A stretch of DNA of 39,694 nucleotides from Lachnospiraceae bacterium (GTDB taxonomy: Bacteria; Bacillota; Clostridia; Lachnospirales; Lachnospiraceae). The stretch lies in the NCBI GenBank assembly GCA_021200995.1, contig JAJQFS010000052.1, positions 1 through 39,694 of the forward strand, in the 5' to 3' direction. Of the stretch, positions 1-8,668 are shown in pieces; positions within the stretch are counted from its first letter, which is position 1; each line of letters opens with the position of its first letter. Below the pieces are notes generated by a model, which was not told where the DNA came from, did no database searches, and saw only the letters and a program-made list of their open reading frames with translations. The position numbers were made by a program, and so were the translations under genes.

Positions 1-26
1 GATGTGTAAAAAACATGTGAACTTCC

Positions 27-55
27 TTGCAAAAGCAGCCCGAAAAGGGTATGAT
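27..55 (+). promoter_or_regulatory. Sigma-A promoter of yigZ-mgtE
   Basis: A -35 box TTGCAA (27-32) and a -10 box TATGAT (50-55) are separated by exactly 17 bp. The predicted transcription start is about 61-63, one to three bases before the yigZ ATG at 64, so the message would have almost no leader. Confidence 0.7.
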
Positions 56-63
56 AAGAACTG

Positions 64-711
64 ATGGAAAATTATCGGGTAATCTACGACAGAGACAATC
101 AGGGACAGATTTTTACCGGCGAAATAGTGGAGAAAAAATCCCGCTTCATCGCCAGCATCCGCACGGTGGACAGCGAGGAGGAGGCTGTGGCGTTTATAGA
201 AAAGACGCGGAAGCGTTACTATGACGCCAGGCACAACTGCTATGCCTTTGTGGTGGGCGCGGATGGAGCTCTCACGCGCTGCAGCGACGACGGGGAGCCA
301 TCCGGTACGGCAGGAAGACCCATGCTGGAGGTTTTGCTGGGGCTGAATCTTCACAATGCTGTTGTGGTGGTGACCCGGTATTTCGGCGGTGTCCTTTTAG
401 GTACCGGCGGCCTTGTGCGCGCTTATACACAGGCGGTGCAGGAGGCACTGAAAAGCTGTCCGACGGCGGTTATGCGCCGCGGGAAGCGTCTTTTGATCGA
501 TACAGATTATAACGGCATCGGCAGGATTCTCTACCTGCTGGGAAAGTGGAATCTGACGCAGGAGAGCAGTGAGTACACGGACAGAGTACGGCTGACTGTC
601 CTGGTGCCGAAGGAGGAATGTCCGGATTTTATCAAAGAGATCACAGAGGTGACCGCCGGACGCGGCAGAGTGCAGGAGCTGGAGGAGGTGTTTTATCCGG
701 TTCCGGAATAG
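64..711 (+). CDS. yigZ: YigZ/IMPACT family protein
   Basis: The 215-residue protein matches the YigZ/IMPACT (UPF0029) family in length and sequence. The N-terminal domain (about 1-125) carries the family signature around the DDGEPSGTAGRPML and TRYFGGVLLGTGGLVRAY segments. The C-terminal part (about 140-205) corresponds to the small DUF1949 ferredoxin-like domain. The family is thought to bind RNA or ribosomes and to affect translation, but its biochemical role in bacteria is unsettled. The start at 64 is supported by the usual N-terminus (EIVEKKSRFIA near residue 22), but no Shine-Dalgarno sequence precedes it. The stop is followed after 9 bases by mgtE, so the two are probably co-transcribed. 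Confidence 0.9.
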   Translation: MENYRVIYDRDNQGQIFTGEIVEKKSRFIASIRTVDSEEEAVAFIEKTRKRYYDARHNCYAFVVGADGALTRCSDDGEPSGTAGRPMLEVLLGLNLHNAVVVVTRYFGGVLLGTGGLVRAYTQAVQEALKSCPTAVMRRGKRLLIDTDYNGIGRILYLLGKWNLTQESSEYTDRVRLTVLVPKEECPDFIKEITEVTAGRGRVQELEEVFYPVPE

Positions 712-720
712 GAGGCGATG

Positions 721-2082
721 ATGAGAGACTCAATAGACGAACAACTGGAAATGATATCGACCTTTCTGGAACAGAAACAGTATACCAATCTGCGGCAGGC
801 GCTGACAGAAATGAACGAGGCGGATATCGCTGCGGCGCTTTCCAATATGGATGAGGAACAGGTCAAGACTGTTTTCCGCATCCTGCCCAAGGACCTGGCG
901 GCGGACATCTTTTCCTATATGGAAGTGGATCAGCAGCAGATGGTCATTACGTCCCTCTCAGACAGGGACGCCGGACACCTGATCGACAGGCTGCAGGCGG
1001 ACGACGCGGCGGATTTTATCGACGAGATGCCGGCCAATATCGTGAAAAAGATTCTGGCCAACGCCAGCCCCGATACCCGCAGGGATATCAACCAGCTTCT
1101 GCAGTATCCGTACGACAGCGCCGGCAGCATCATGACGGTGGAGTACGTGGAGCTCAAGGAAAATAACACCGTCGCCGGAGCTTTAGATCAGATCCGCAAA
1201 ATTGGTCTTGACTCTGAGACCAGCAACATCTGCTATGTGCTGGATCCTTCCCGTTTCTTAGTCGGCACCGTGACGCTGCGCAAGCTCGTGATCAGCGAGC
1301 CGAAGGCTTTCATTGAGGATATCATGGACTCCCATGTGATTTCAGTGAATACCCTGACAGACCAGGAGGCGGTGGCCAGACAGTTCCAGAAGTACGACCT
1401 GATGGCCATGCCGGTGGTGGACAATGAAAACCGCATGGTCGGTATCGTCACAGTGGACGATATCGTGGATATCCTGCAGGAAGAGACCACTGAGGATATT
1501 GAAAAGATGGCCGCTATCGTGCCTACCGACAAGCCCTATATGAAGACGGGCGTGGTGGAGACGTTCGGCAAGCGGATTCCCTGGCTGATGCTTCTGATGG
1601 TATCCGCGACTTTTACTTCCAAGATCATGGCGACCTTTGAGACGGCGCTGGCGGCCTGCGCCAGCTTAAGCTTTTTCATTCCCATGCTGATGGATACCGG
1701 CGGAAACGCGGGCGGGCAGGCCAGTGTCTCCATCATCCGTGCCCTGTCTTTGGACGAGGTGGAGCCGGGAAGTCTGCCGAAAATCATCTGGAAGGAATTC
1801 CGGGTCGCGCTTTTGTGCGGCGCCTGTCTGGCGGTGGTCGGATTTTTCAAGGTCTGGCTGTATGATAAGGTGGGAACGCAGGTGGCGTTCGTGGTGGCGG
1901 TGACGATGCTGGCGACCGTCTGCTGCGCCAAGCTGGTGGGCTGTCTCCTTCCGATGGGGGCGAAAAAGCTCGGTTTTGACCCGGCGGTGATGGCCAGTCC
2001 TTTCATTACAACGATTGTGGACGCGATCTCGTTATTGCTTTATTTTCAGATCGCGAGCCATATTTTGTCAGATTTATTATAA
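721..2082 (+). CDS. mgtE: Magnesium transporter MgtE
   Basis: This is an MgtE-type Mg2+ channel of the cytoplasmic membrane. The N-terminal cytosolic MgtE_N helical domain covers about residues 30-135, with repeated DAADFIDEMP-like helices. Two CBS domains (about 137-260) sense Mg2+ and gate the pore. The C-terminal region (about 283-453) has five predicted membrane helices, with the conserved PMLMDTGGNAGGQ pore signature in the second. Length (453 residues) is standard. Two adjacent ATGs (718 and 721) follow GGAGG at 711-715. I chose 721 because it gives 5 nt spacing. The gene lies 9 nt after yigZ and has no promoter of its own that I can see. No M-box riboswitch lies directly upstream. Confidence 0.95.
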   Translation: MRDSIDEQLEMISTFLEQKQYTNLRQALTEMNEADIAAALSNMDEEQVKTVFRILPKDLAADIFSYMEVDQQQMVITSLSDRDAGHLIDRLQADDAADFIDEMPANIVKKILANASPDTRRDINQLLQYPYDSAGSIMTVEYVELKENNTVAGALDQIRKIGLDSETSNICYVLDPSRFLVGTVTLRKLVISEPKAFIEDIMDSHVISVNTLTDQEAVARQFQKYDLMAMPVVDNENRMVGIVTVDDIVDILQEETTEDIEKMAAIVPTDKPYMKTGVVETFGKRIPWLMLLMVSATFTSKIMATFETALAACASLSFFIPMLMDTGGNAGGQASVSIIRALSLDEVEPGSLPKIIWKEFRVALLCGACLAVVGFFKVWLYDKVGTQVAFVVAVTMLATVCCAKLVGCLLPMGAKKLGFDPAVMASPFITTIVDAISLLLYFQIASHILSDLL

Positions 2083-2125
2083 TGAGCGTATTTTGCGAAG
2101 CAATCCATAGCATCATTTTCATTTA

Positions 2126-2153
2126 TTGATTTAACCATACGTTACTGTAAATT
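2126..2153 (+). promoter_or_regulatory. Possible promoter of the TPM-pspA pair
   Basis: TTGATT (2126-2131), a 16-bp spacer and TAAATT (2148-2153) lie 33 bp before the TPM-protein start. The match is moderate. The AT-rich gap after mgtE is the only plausible place for a promoter serving this pair. Confidence 0.4.
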
Positions 2154-2185
2154 CTTGATTGAGAAAAGAGTAGGAGGAAAAATAT

Positions 2186-3298
2186 ATGGGCAGAAGCGGA
2201 GGAGGCGGAGGCTTTTCCGGCGGAGGCCGCAGTGCAGGCGGCCACAGCGGCGGAGGTCGAAGCGGCGGAGGCGGCTTTGGCGGCAGCAGCGGTCGAAGCG
2301 GTATGGGAGGCAGTGCTGGCCGCAGCGGCATGGGCCCAGGAGCACCCAGAGGCGGTGCGCGTCCCGGTGGCGCGGGTCCGATGGGAGGCCCCATGGGAGG
2401 ACCGCGTCCGCCCAGAAGACCGAGAAGAAGATGGGTTTTCTTTGGACCGAGATACTATGATGACGGCCCCAGGAGAGGCGGCTGCGGGACTTCTCTGATT
2501 GCAATCATTGTGGTGCTGCTGATTTTATCGACCTTGTTTGTCGGCCGCGGTGGAAATGGCGGGCATGTATCCCGTTCCACATCCACGGCGAATGTCACCA
2601 CGTCCACCATTGAGAGAGAAAAACTGGATCTGGACCTGAACCTGACCGCCGGCTATTATACTGACGCTGCGGGCTGGATCAACAATCCGAGCCAGTTAGA
2701 GAGCGGCCTGAAGAGTTTTTACAATGACACCGGCATCTCTCCCTACGTTTACATCATTGACAATATTGACGGCAATTACAATCCTACGACGGAGGAGCTG
2801 GAAGCGTTTGCCGAGGAACAGTATGAGGCGCTTTTTACCGATGAGGGCCATATCCTCTTAGTATTCTGGGATTATGGCGGATATTACGAATACACCCTGT
2901 GGCTGGGCGCGCAGACCGGTACGATTATGGATTCCGAGGCCTGTGATATCCTCTTCGATTACCTGGACTACTATTATTATGAGGCGGATACCGACGAACA
3001 TTTCTTCTCCTACGCGTTTGAGGACGCCGGAGAGCGCATCATGACAGTGACCACGCCTGCCTGGGTGAAGGCGGTGAGAGCGGTCGCGGTTGTGGTAATA
3101 GTGCTTGCGGGCGTGGGCGTCGTTGTGCTATTATACAGATGGTGGGAAAAGTCCAAGGAGAAAAAGGCCGAGGAGGAAAAGCGCGCGCAGGATATCCTGA
3201 ATACGCCGCTTCATAAATTCGGGGACACCGAGGCCGAGGACCTGGCGAAAAAGTACGAAAACACTGAAAATAATCATAAAACCCAAGGAGGAGTGTAA
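2186..3298 (+). CDS. Gly/Arg-rich TPM-domain membrane protein
   Basis: The 370-residue protein has four parts. Residues 1-80 are a low-complexity Gly/Ser/Arg tract ending in a cluster of arginines. Residues 102-120 are a membrane helix. About 150-275 form a TPM-like domain, as in the YgcG/Psb32 families. A second membrane helix at about 292-315 is followed by a short charged tail. The start is set by AGGAGG at 2171-2177. The stop lies 3 nt before the pspA ATG, so translation is probably coupled. TPM proteins often accompany PspA in envelope-stress loci. The function is inferred from that context: membrane maintenance, possibly recruiting PspA. The glycine-rich tract is at the N-terminus, whereas in many TPM proteins it is C-terminal. 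Confidence 0.75.
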   Translation: MGRSGGGGGFSGGGRSAGGHSGGGRSGGGGFGGSSGRSGMGGSAGRSGMGPGAPRGGARPGGAGPMGGPMGGPRPPRRPRRRWVFFGPRYYDDGPRRGGCGTSLIAIIVVLLILSTLFVGRGGNGGHVSRSTSTANVTTSTIEREKLDLDLNLTAGYYTDAAGWINNPSQLESGLKSFYNDTGISPYVYIIDNIDGNYNPTTEELEAFAEEQYEALFTDEGHILLVFWDYGGYYEYTLWLGAQTGTIMDSEACDILFDYLDYYYYEADTDEHFFSYAFEDAGERIMTVTTPAWVKAVRAVAVVVIVLAGVGVVVLLYRWWEKSKEKKAEEEKRAQDILNTPLHKFGDTEAEDLAKKYENTENNHKTQGGV

Positions 3299-3301
3299 GA
3301 C

Positions 3302-3985
3302 ATGAGTATCCTGTCAAGATTCAACGACATCATCAAAGCCAACATCAACGCGATCCTGGATAAATACGAGGATCCGTCCAAAATGGTGGATCAGTACCTG
3401 ATCGACTTAAGCAAGGACCTGGCGGAAGTGAAGGAAGAAACCGCCACTGTCATGGCGGAAGAAAAGCGCTGCAAAAAGGCCCTGGATGAGAATCAGAAAG
3501 AGATGGACAAATACGTCCAGCTCGCCAGAAAGGCCCTGGAGGCCGGCAACGAGGAGGACGCGAGAGTGTTCCTGGCTTCCAAGCAGAAGCTGGCGGCCCA
3601 GCAGGAGAGCCTGCAGGCTGCTTACGACGCGGCGAAGCTGAATTCGCAGAAGATGCGCCAGCTGCATGACAAGCTGACCGATGACATCCAGTCCCTGAAG
3701 GCCCGTAAGGAATCCATCAAATCCAAGGTCAGCGTGGCCAAGACCCAGGAGAAGGTCAATAAATACGCTGAGACCGCGGACAAATATGACAGCACCATGG
3801 GCGCTTTCGCCCGCATGGAGGAGAAGGCCGATCAGATGCTGAACAAGGCCACTGCCATGGAGGAGCTGAACGCTTCAACCGGATACGACAAGGCCGCGGA
3901 GTTAGAGAAAAAGTACAAGTACGATGAGCACGGCGCGAGCGTGGAAGCGGATCTGGCTGCTTTAAAGGAAGAGCTGGGACTGTAG
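3302..3985 (+). CDS. pspA: PspA/IM30 family membrane-stress protein
   Basis: The 227-residue protein is almost entirely helical and charged, as expected for PspA/IM30/Vipp1. It begins with a short amphipathic segment (MSILSRFNDIIKANINAIL), followed by long coiled-coil hairpins rich in E, K and A up to about residue 190. A DPSKMVDQYL segment near residue 24 is characteristic of the family. PspA binds stressed cytoplasmic membrane as ESCRT-III-like oligomers. The gene follows the TPM-domain gene by 3 nt, preceded by a strong GGAGG, and is closed by the hairpin terminator at 4009. No PspF or PspC homologue is seen nearby. Confidence 0.9.
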   Translation: MSILSRFNDIIKANINAILDKYEDPSKMVDQYLIDLSKDLAEVKEETATVMAEEKRCKKALDENQKEMDKYVQLARKALEAGNEEDARVFLASKQKLAAQQESLQAAYDAAKLNSQKMRQLHDKLTDDIQSLKARKESIKSKVSVAKTQEKVNKYAETADKYDSTMGAFARMEEKADQMLNKATAMEELNASTGYDKAAELEKKYKYDEHGASVEADLAALKEELGL

Positions 3986-4007
3986 ATTTTTCAGAAAAAA
4001 GTGTTCA

Positions 4008-4053
4008 AAAAAACGCGATTGGGACGACATATCGTCCGAATCGCGTTTTTTAA
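4008..4053. terminator. Bidirectional terminator between pspA and typA
   Basis: A near-perfect long hairpin has arms ACGCGATTGGGACGA and TCGTCCGAATCGCGT around a tiny loop. It is preceded by an A-run and followed by TTTTTT. The flanking A and T tracts allow it to terminate both pspA (plus) and typA (minus). Confidence 0.9.
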
Positions 4054-4147
4054 TGTGTTATACTGTTACCTGTCCGTACCCAGGGCAACCTTTCAATGAA
4101 TGGACGGGCGGCGGGAGTTTTTCCCGAAGCCCGTTCGGACAGGATAT

Positions 4148-5977
4148 TTATTTCCGCATGGCGGCCCGTTTTCTCAGCGTCGGATCCAGGATTTTTTTGC
4201 GGATCCTGAGGCTTTTCGGCGTGACCTCCAGGTACTCGTCAGTGTCGATGAAATCCAGGCACTGCTCCAGGCTCATTTCCTTTTTGGGAGTCAGATGCAG
4301 TGCTTCATCCGCGGAGGAGGAACGGGTGTTGGTCAGGTGCTTGGTCTTGCAGACATTTATTTCAATGTCCTCGCCCTTGCCCGAAGCGCCCACCACCATG
4401 CCGGAGTAGACTTTCTCGCCGGGACCGATGAAGAGCGCGCCGCGCTCCTGCGCGTTGAACAGGCCGTAAGTCACTGCCTCACCCGCCTCAAACGCGATGA
4501 GGGAGCCCTGGCGGCGGTACTGGATGTCGCCCTTATAGGGCTCATAGCCGTTGAAAATCGTATTCAGAATGCCGTTGCCTTTGGTGTCGGTCATGAAGTC
4601 GCCGCGATAGCCGATCAGGCCTCTGGAGGGGATGGAGAATTCCAGCCTCGTATAGCCTCCGGTGCCCTGGCCCATATTTAAGAGTTCCCCCTTTCGCTGG
4701 GAGAGCTTCTCAATGACGATTCCGGAGAATTCCTCCGGCACGTCAATATAGGCTAACTCCATGGGCTCCAGCTTATGACCGTTCTCGTCCGTTTTATAGA
4801 GGACCTCTGCCTTGCTGACGGCGAACTCATAGCCCTCGCGGCGCATGGTCTCGATGAGGACGGACAGATGCAGCTCGCCGCGGCCGGATACCTTGAAGGC
4901 GTCGGTGGAATCTGTTTCCTCCACACGCAGGGAGACATCGGTATTTAACTCACGGAACAGGCGGTCGCGGATGTGACGGCTGGTCACATATTTGCCTTCC
5001 ATGCCTGCCAGGGGGGAGTCGTTGACCACGAAATGCATGGCGATGGTCGGCTCGGAGATTTTTTGGAAGGGGATGGGAGCGACCGCTTCAGGAGAACAGA
5101 GTGTGTCGCCGATATGGATATCCGCGATACCGGAGATCGCGACAATGGAACCGATTTCCGCTTCCTTTACCTCGACTTTGTTTAAGCCGTCAAACTCATA
5201 GAGCTTGCTGACTTTGACCTTTTTCTGCTTCTCGGGCTCGTGGTGGTTGACGATGACAACTTCCTGGTTGACGGCGATTTTGCCGTTGTCCACCTTGCCT
5301 ACGCCGATGCGCCCCACATACTCGTTGTAGTCGATGGTGGAGATCAGCACCTGGGTGCCGGCGTCGGGGTCTCCCTCAGGGGCAGGAATGGAGTTGATGA
5401 TCGTCTCAAAGAGCGGCGTCATGTCCTTTCCGTCCTCGTCAGGGTCAAGGCTTGCCACACCGCGTTTCGCGGAGGCGAAGACGAAGGGGCAGTCAAGCTG
5501 TTCGTCGTTGGCGTCCAGATCCATGAACAGCTCCAGGACCTCGTCCACCACCTCTTTCGGGCGGGCTTCGGGCCGGTCAATCTTATTGATGCAGACGACC
5601 ACGGCCAGGTTGAGGTCCAGCGCCTTACTTAAGACAAAGCGTGTCTGCGGCATGGGGCCCTCGAATGCGTCCACAACCAGGATCACGCCGTTTACCATTT
5701 TTAAAACCCGTTCCACCTCGCCGCCGAAGTCGGCGTGGCCGGGTGTATCTACAATATTAATCTTGTATCCTTTATATGTGACAGCCGTATTTTTCGACAG
5801 GATTGTGATGCCGCGCTCGCGCTCTAAATCATTGGAATCCATGACGCGCTCCGCGACCTCCTGACCCGCACGGAAGACGCCGGATTGTTTTAAAAGCTCG
5901 TCCACCAGGGTGGTTTTTCCGTGGTCTACATGGGCGATGATGGCGACGTTGCGGATGTTTTCTCTTTTCTGTTTCAT
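4148..5977 (-). CDS. typA: Ribosome-associated GTPase TypA/BipA
   Basis: This is a translational GTPase of the EF-G/LepA superfamily that binds ribosomes and helps 50S assembly and stress growth. The 609-residue product shows the G1 motif AHVDHGKTT near residue 15, the DTPGH G3 motif, and NKIDRP as G4. These are followed by the beta-barrel domain, the EF-G domain III/V-like region and the BipA-specific C-terminal domain ending in [17 protein letters not shown]. Length fits the family. I start it at 5977 because AAGGAGG lies 5 nt upstream. An earlier in-frame ATG would add ten residues without a ribosome site. It is a single-gene unit with its own promoter at 6051-6079. Confidence 0.95.
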   Translation of the reverse strand: MKQKRENIRNVAIIAHVDHGKTTLVDELLKQSGVFRAGQEVAERVMDSNDLERERGITILSKNTAVTYKGYKINIVDTPGHADFGGEVERVLKMVNGVILVVDAFEGPMPQTRFVLSKALDLNLAVVVCINKIDRPEARPKEVVDEVLELFMDLDANDEQLDCPFVFASAKRGVASLDPDEDGKDMTPLFETIINSIPAPEGDPDAGTQVLISTIDYNEYVGRIGVGKVDNGKIAVNQEVVIVNHHEPEKQKKVKVSKLYEFDGLNKVEVKEAEIGSIVAISGIADIHIGDTLCSPEAVAPIPFQKISEPTIAMHFVVNDSPLAGMEGKYVTSRHIRDRLFRELNTDVSLRVEETDSTDAFKVSGRGELHLSVLIETMRREGYEFAVSKAEVLYKTDENGHKLEPMELAYIDVPEEFSGIVIEKLSQRKGELLNMGQGTGGYTRLEFSIPSRGLIGYRGDFMTDTKGNGILNTIFNGYEPYKGDIQYRRQGSLIAFEAGEAVTYGLFNAQERGALFIGPGEKVYSGMVVGASGKGEDIEINVCKTKHLTNTRSSSADEALHLTPKKEMSLEQCLDFIDTDEYLEVTPKSLRIRKKILDPTLRKRAAMRK

Positions 5978-6283
5978 AAAGCCTCCTTCAAAATATGACA
6001 GATTCATGAGGACAGGATCATATACTTACTTCATCTGACCAAACTTAAACAGTATACCATCATTGAGGAAAGTGTGCAAGAAAGTTTCACAAAAATACAA
6101 AGGAATAAGGGAAAACAGCGGTTTCAGGGCGCAGCTGCCTGCTTCCCGCGGGCAATGCCGGCGTCGAAAAACCACGATGGGTTTTCCTTCTATTTCCAAA
6201 ACAGATGTAGTAAAATTTATCGTGCGCCGGGAAACAGGCAGTACGGCCGTCCGCGGCCGGCATAAGAAAGGGGAAATACCAAA
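5978..6283. other. Intergenic region between typA and the SSB-like gene
   Basis: The left part holds the typA leader (about 67 nt) and promoter. The right part holds an imperfect inverted repeat with 14-bp arms (6135-6148 and 6228-6241, one mismatch) separated by 79 bp. An AT-rich TAAAAT at 6211-6216 could be a -10 box for the SSB-like gene, but I see no convincing -35. The ribosome site for that gene is AAAGGGG at about 6267-6273. Open frames here are not supported as genes. Confidence 0.5.
6051..6079 (-). promoter_or_regulatory. Sigma-A promoter of typA
   Basis: Read on the minus strand, TTGCAC (6079-6074), a 17-bp spacer and a consensus-like TATACT (6056-6051) are present. Transcription should start near 6044, giving a leader of about 67 nt. 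Confidence 0.8.
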
Positions 6284-6952
6284 ATGACAGAAAAAGGATT
6301 GGACAATAATCAGGTCACCATCATGGGGCAGGTGGTCAGTACCTTTACCTACAATCACGAGATTTACGGGGAAGGCTTTTACATGGTGGAATTGTGTGTG
6401 GAGCGGCTGAGCGCCTCGAAGGATACCATTCCGGTCATGATTTCGGAGAGATTGATCGATGTCAGTCAGGATTACAGGGGGAAGCTTTTGAAAGTGCAGG
6501 GGCAGTTCCACTCCTATAACCGTCACGATGAGCGCAAAAACAGGCTGGTCTTAAGCGTGTTCGCCAGGGAGGCGGAGTTTGTGGAGCAGATGGAGGAGAG
6601 CAGCCGCTCCAACGCGATTTACCTGGACGGGTATATCTGTAAGGAGCCGGTCTATCGCAGAACGCCGCTTGGACGGGAGATCGCGGACCTTTTACTGGCG
6701 GTCAACAGGCCGTACGGCAAGAGCGATTACATACCGTGTATCAGCTGGGGACGAAACGCGCGTTTCGCGGGGAACTTTAAGGTCGGGGACAGGGTGGCTG
6801 TCTGGGGCCGGATCCAGAGCAGGGAATATATGAAGAAGCTGGATGAGGAGCATACGGAGAAGCGGGTTGCGTATGAGGTCAGCGTGAGTAAGCTGGAGCT
6901 TTTGTCCGGGGCAACTTCCAAAACATCGGTTGACACCTGTTTTACAGAATGA
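6284..6952 (+). CDS. SSB-like protein with two OB folds
   Basis: The 222-residue protein appears to hold two OB-fold domains. The first (about 10-95) runs from NNQVTIMGQVVSTF to LSVFAREAEFV. The second (about 108-205) resembles bacterial SSB, with an ISWGRNARFAGNFKVGDRVAVWGRI segment like the SSB wGk..e...l.KG..v.v.Gr pattern. It lacks the acidic DDIPF-type tail that recruits partner proteins to housekeeping SSB, and it is longer than a single-OB SSB. Role inferred: an accessory single-stranded nucleic-acid-binding protein. It is followed closely by dapA, whose promoter overlaps its last codons, so the two genes seem independently transcribed. Confidence 0.7.
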   Translation: MTEKGLDNNQVTIMGQVVSTFTYNHEIYGEGFYMVELCVERLSASKDTIPVMISERLIDVSQDYRGKLLKVQGQFHSYNRHDERKNRLVLSVFAREAEFVEQMEESSRSNAIYLDGYICKEPVYRRTPLGREIADLLLAVNRPYGKSDYIPCISWGRNARFAGNFKVGDRVAVWGRIQSREYMKKLDEEHTEKRVAYEVSVSKLELLSGATSKTSVDTCFTE

Positions 6953-6958
6953 TAGAAT
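6930..6958 (+). promoter_or_regulatory. Sigma-A promoter of dapA-dapB
   Basis: A perfect TTGACA (6930-6935), 17-bp spacer and TAGAAT (6953-6958) lie across the stop codon of the SSB-like gene (6950-6952). The leader to the dapA ATG is only about 24 nt, too short for a lysine riboswitch. Confidence 0.85.
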
Positions 6959-6988
6959 AAGGGAAATCATTTGTTTTGGAGGCATATT

Positions 6989-7882
6989 ATGTCAATATTT
7001 AAAGGAGCAGGTGTAGCGATCATCACGCCGTTTCATGAGGACGGCAGTGTGGATTATGAAAGCTTTGCGGACCTGATTGAGTTTCAGATCGCAAATGGCA
7101 CGGACGCCATCATCGTCTGCGGAACCACCGGCGAGGCCAGCACGCTGACACACGAGGAGCATCTGGATGTCGTGGGCTTTTGCATTAAGCAGGTGGCAGG
7201 CAGGATTCCGGTGATTGCGGGTACCGGTTCTAACTGCACGGAGACGGCGGTGTATTTGTCTCAGGAAGCACAGAAGCTTGGAGCGGACGGCGTGCTCTTA
7301 GTCAGCCCTTATTATAATAAAGCGACGCAGAACGGTTTATATACACATTTTAAGACCATCGCGGACAGCATTCATATTCCAGTGATTCTGTATAATATTC
7401 AGGGCCGTACCGGCGTCAATATCGCGCCGGCGACGATTGCACGGCTTTTCCATGACGTGGACAATATCGTGGCGGTCAAGGAAGCCAGCGGCAATATTTC
7501 TCAGGTAGCGCATATTGCTCAGCTGACAGATGGTCAGATGGATATTTATTCCGGCAATGACGACCAGATCGTGCCGATTCTTTCCTTAGGCGGCAAGGGC
7601 GTGATTTCCGTCCTGAGCAATATCGCGCCGAAGCAGACGCACGATATCTGCCAGCTGTATTTTGACGGAAAAGTGGAGGAGAGCGCGAAGGAGCAGCTGC
7701 GCGCCCTGCCTCTGATCGATGCGTTGTTCTGTGAGGTCAACCCGATTCCGGTGAAGAGCGCGGCCAGCTACATCGGCTTTGGCAAAAATGTGCTGCGTCT
7801 TCCCATGACAGTCATGGAGGATGCGAATCAGGAGCGCCTGAAGAAGGCAATGATCGAGTACGGAATCGAGGGAATGGCATGA
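6989..7882 (+). CDS. dapA: 4-Hydroxy-tetrahydrodipicolinate synthase
   Basis: DapA condenses pyruvate with aspartate semialdehyde, the first committed step to diaminopimelate and lysine. The 297-residue protein has the typical (beta/alpha)8 barrel sequence. It includes the GTTGEASTL pyruvate-binding motif near residue 45, catalytic Tyr135 in YNIQGRTG, and the Schiff-base Lys164 in VAVKEASGN. The GxxG after Tyr135 reads IQG rather than the commoner VPS/VPG, a small variation. Start 6989 is chosen for its GGAGG. An upstream in-frame ATG at 6971 lies close to the predicted transcription start and has no ribosome site. The stop overlaps the dapB start. Confidence 0.95.
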   Translation: MSIFKGAGVAIITPFHEDGSVDYESFADLIEFQIANGTDAIIVCGTTGEASTLTHEEHLDVVGFCIKQVAGRIPVIAGTGSNCTETAVYLSQEAQKLGADGVLLVSPYYNKATQNGLYTHFKTIADSIHIPVILYNIQGRTGVNIAPATIARLFHDVDNIVAVKEASGNISQVAHIAQLTDGQMDIYSGNDDQIVPILSLGGKGVISVLSNIAPKQTHDICQLYFDGKVEESAKEQLRALPLIDALFCEVNPIPVKSAASYIGFGKNVLRLPMTVMEDANQERLKKAMIEYGIEGMA

Positions 7883-8634
7883 TACGGATCATAATGCACG
7901 GCTGCAACGGGAAGATGGGCCAGTTTATTTCCTCCCTGGCAGCGCAGGAGGAAACGGTTCAGATCGTGGCGGGCGTGGATATCACCGGCGTACAGAAAAA
8001 TGACTATCCCGTCTTTACCAATATCGTGGACTGTGATGTGGAAGCGGATGTTGTCATTGATTTTTCCAACGCGTCCGCTGTGGACGGACTGCTGGATTAC
8101 TGCATTGCGGGAAAACTTCCCTGCGTGCTCTGCACAACCGGCTTAAGCGAAGAGCAGCTTGCCCGGGTAGAGGAAGCTGCGAAAAAGACCGCGATTTTAA
8201 AATCCGCCAATATGTCGGTGGGCATCAACCTGCTTTTAAAACTGCTCGCGGAGATTTCCCCGAAGCTGTCCGAGGCGGGCTATGATATCGAGATCGTGGA
8301 GAGACATCACAACCAGAAGCTGGACGCGCCGAGCGGTACCGCGCTGGCTTTGGCGGACGCGGTCAACGACAGCTGCGGACAGACTTACGAGCATGTATTC
8401 GACAGGAGCAGCCGCAGGCAGAAGCGTCCGTCGAAGGAAATCGGCATTTCCTCCGTCAGGGGAGGCACAATTGTGGGAGACCATGATGTGATTTTTGCGG
8501 GAGCGGACGAGGTGATTACCTTGAGCCACTCCGCTTATTCCAGAGGCGTATTTGCCAAGGGAGCGCTTGAGGCCGCCAAATTTCTCGCGGGGAAGCCGGC
8601 TGGCCGCTATGATATGAGCGATGTGATTGGATGA
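7879..8634 (+). CDS. dapB: 4-Hydroxy-tetrahydrodipicolinate reductase
   Basis: DapB reduces the DapA product with NAD(P)H to tetrahydrodipicolinate. Residues 1-15 hold the Rossmann nucleotide-binding motif HGCNGKMGQ. The SANMSVGIN segment and the catalytic ERHHNQKLDAPSGTA motif (about residues 135-155) mark the substrate domain. The 251-residue length fits the shorter Gram-positive type. Its ATG overlaps the dapA stop by 4 bases (ATGA), indicating translational coupling. A G/C hairpin with a T-run follows immediately. Confidence 0.95.
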   Translation: MIRIIMHGCNGKMGQFISSLAAQEETVQIVAGVDITGVQKNDYPVFTNIVDCDVEADVVIDFSNASAVDGLLDYCIAGKLPCVLCTTGLSEEQLARVEEAAKKTAILKSANMSVGINLLLKLLAEISPKLSEAGYDIEIVERHHNQKLDAPSGTALALADAVNDSCGQTYEHVFDRSSRRQKRPSKEIGISSVRGGTIVGDHDVIFAGADEVITLSHSAYSRGVFAKGALEAAKFLAGKPAGRYDMSDVIG

Positions 8635-8638
8635 TACA

Positions 8639-8668
8639 GGGGACAGGGGCGTATGCCCCTTCCCTTTT
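8639..8668 (+). terminator. Terminator of dapA-dapB
   Basis: An AGGGG...GGGGC-GTAT-GCCCC...CCCTTTT structure (core stem 8646-8650 with 8655-8659, plus an outer GGG/CCC pairing) is followed by TTTTATT. It reaches the stop codon of the convergent lipoprotein gene. Confidence 0.75.

Noticed and set aside
2131-2394. Proline-rich open frame on the minus strand
   Set aside because: It is the complement of the Gly/Arg-rich tract of the TPM gene and has no ribosome site.
6026-6526. 166-codon minus-strand frame opposite the SSB-like gene
   Set aside because: It overlaps the typA promoter and is antisense to a better-supported gene with clear OB-fold sequence.
6959-6988. Lysine riboswitch for dapA
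   Set aside because: The leader is only about 24 nt, far too short.
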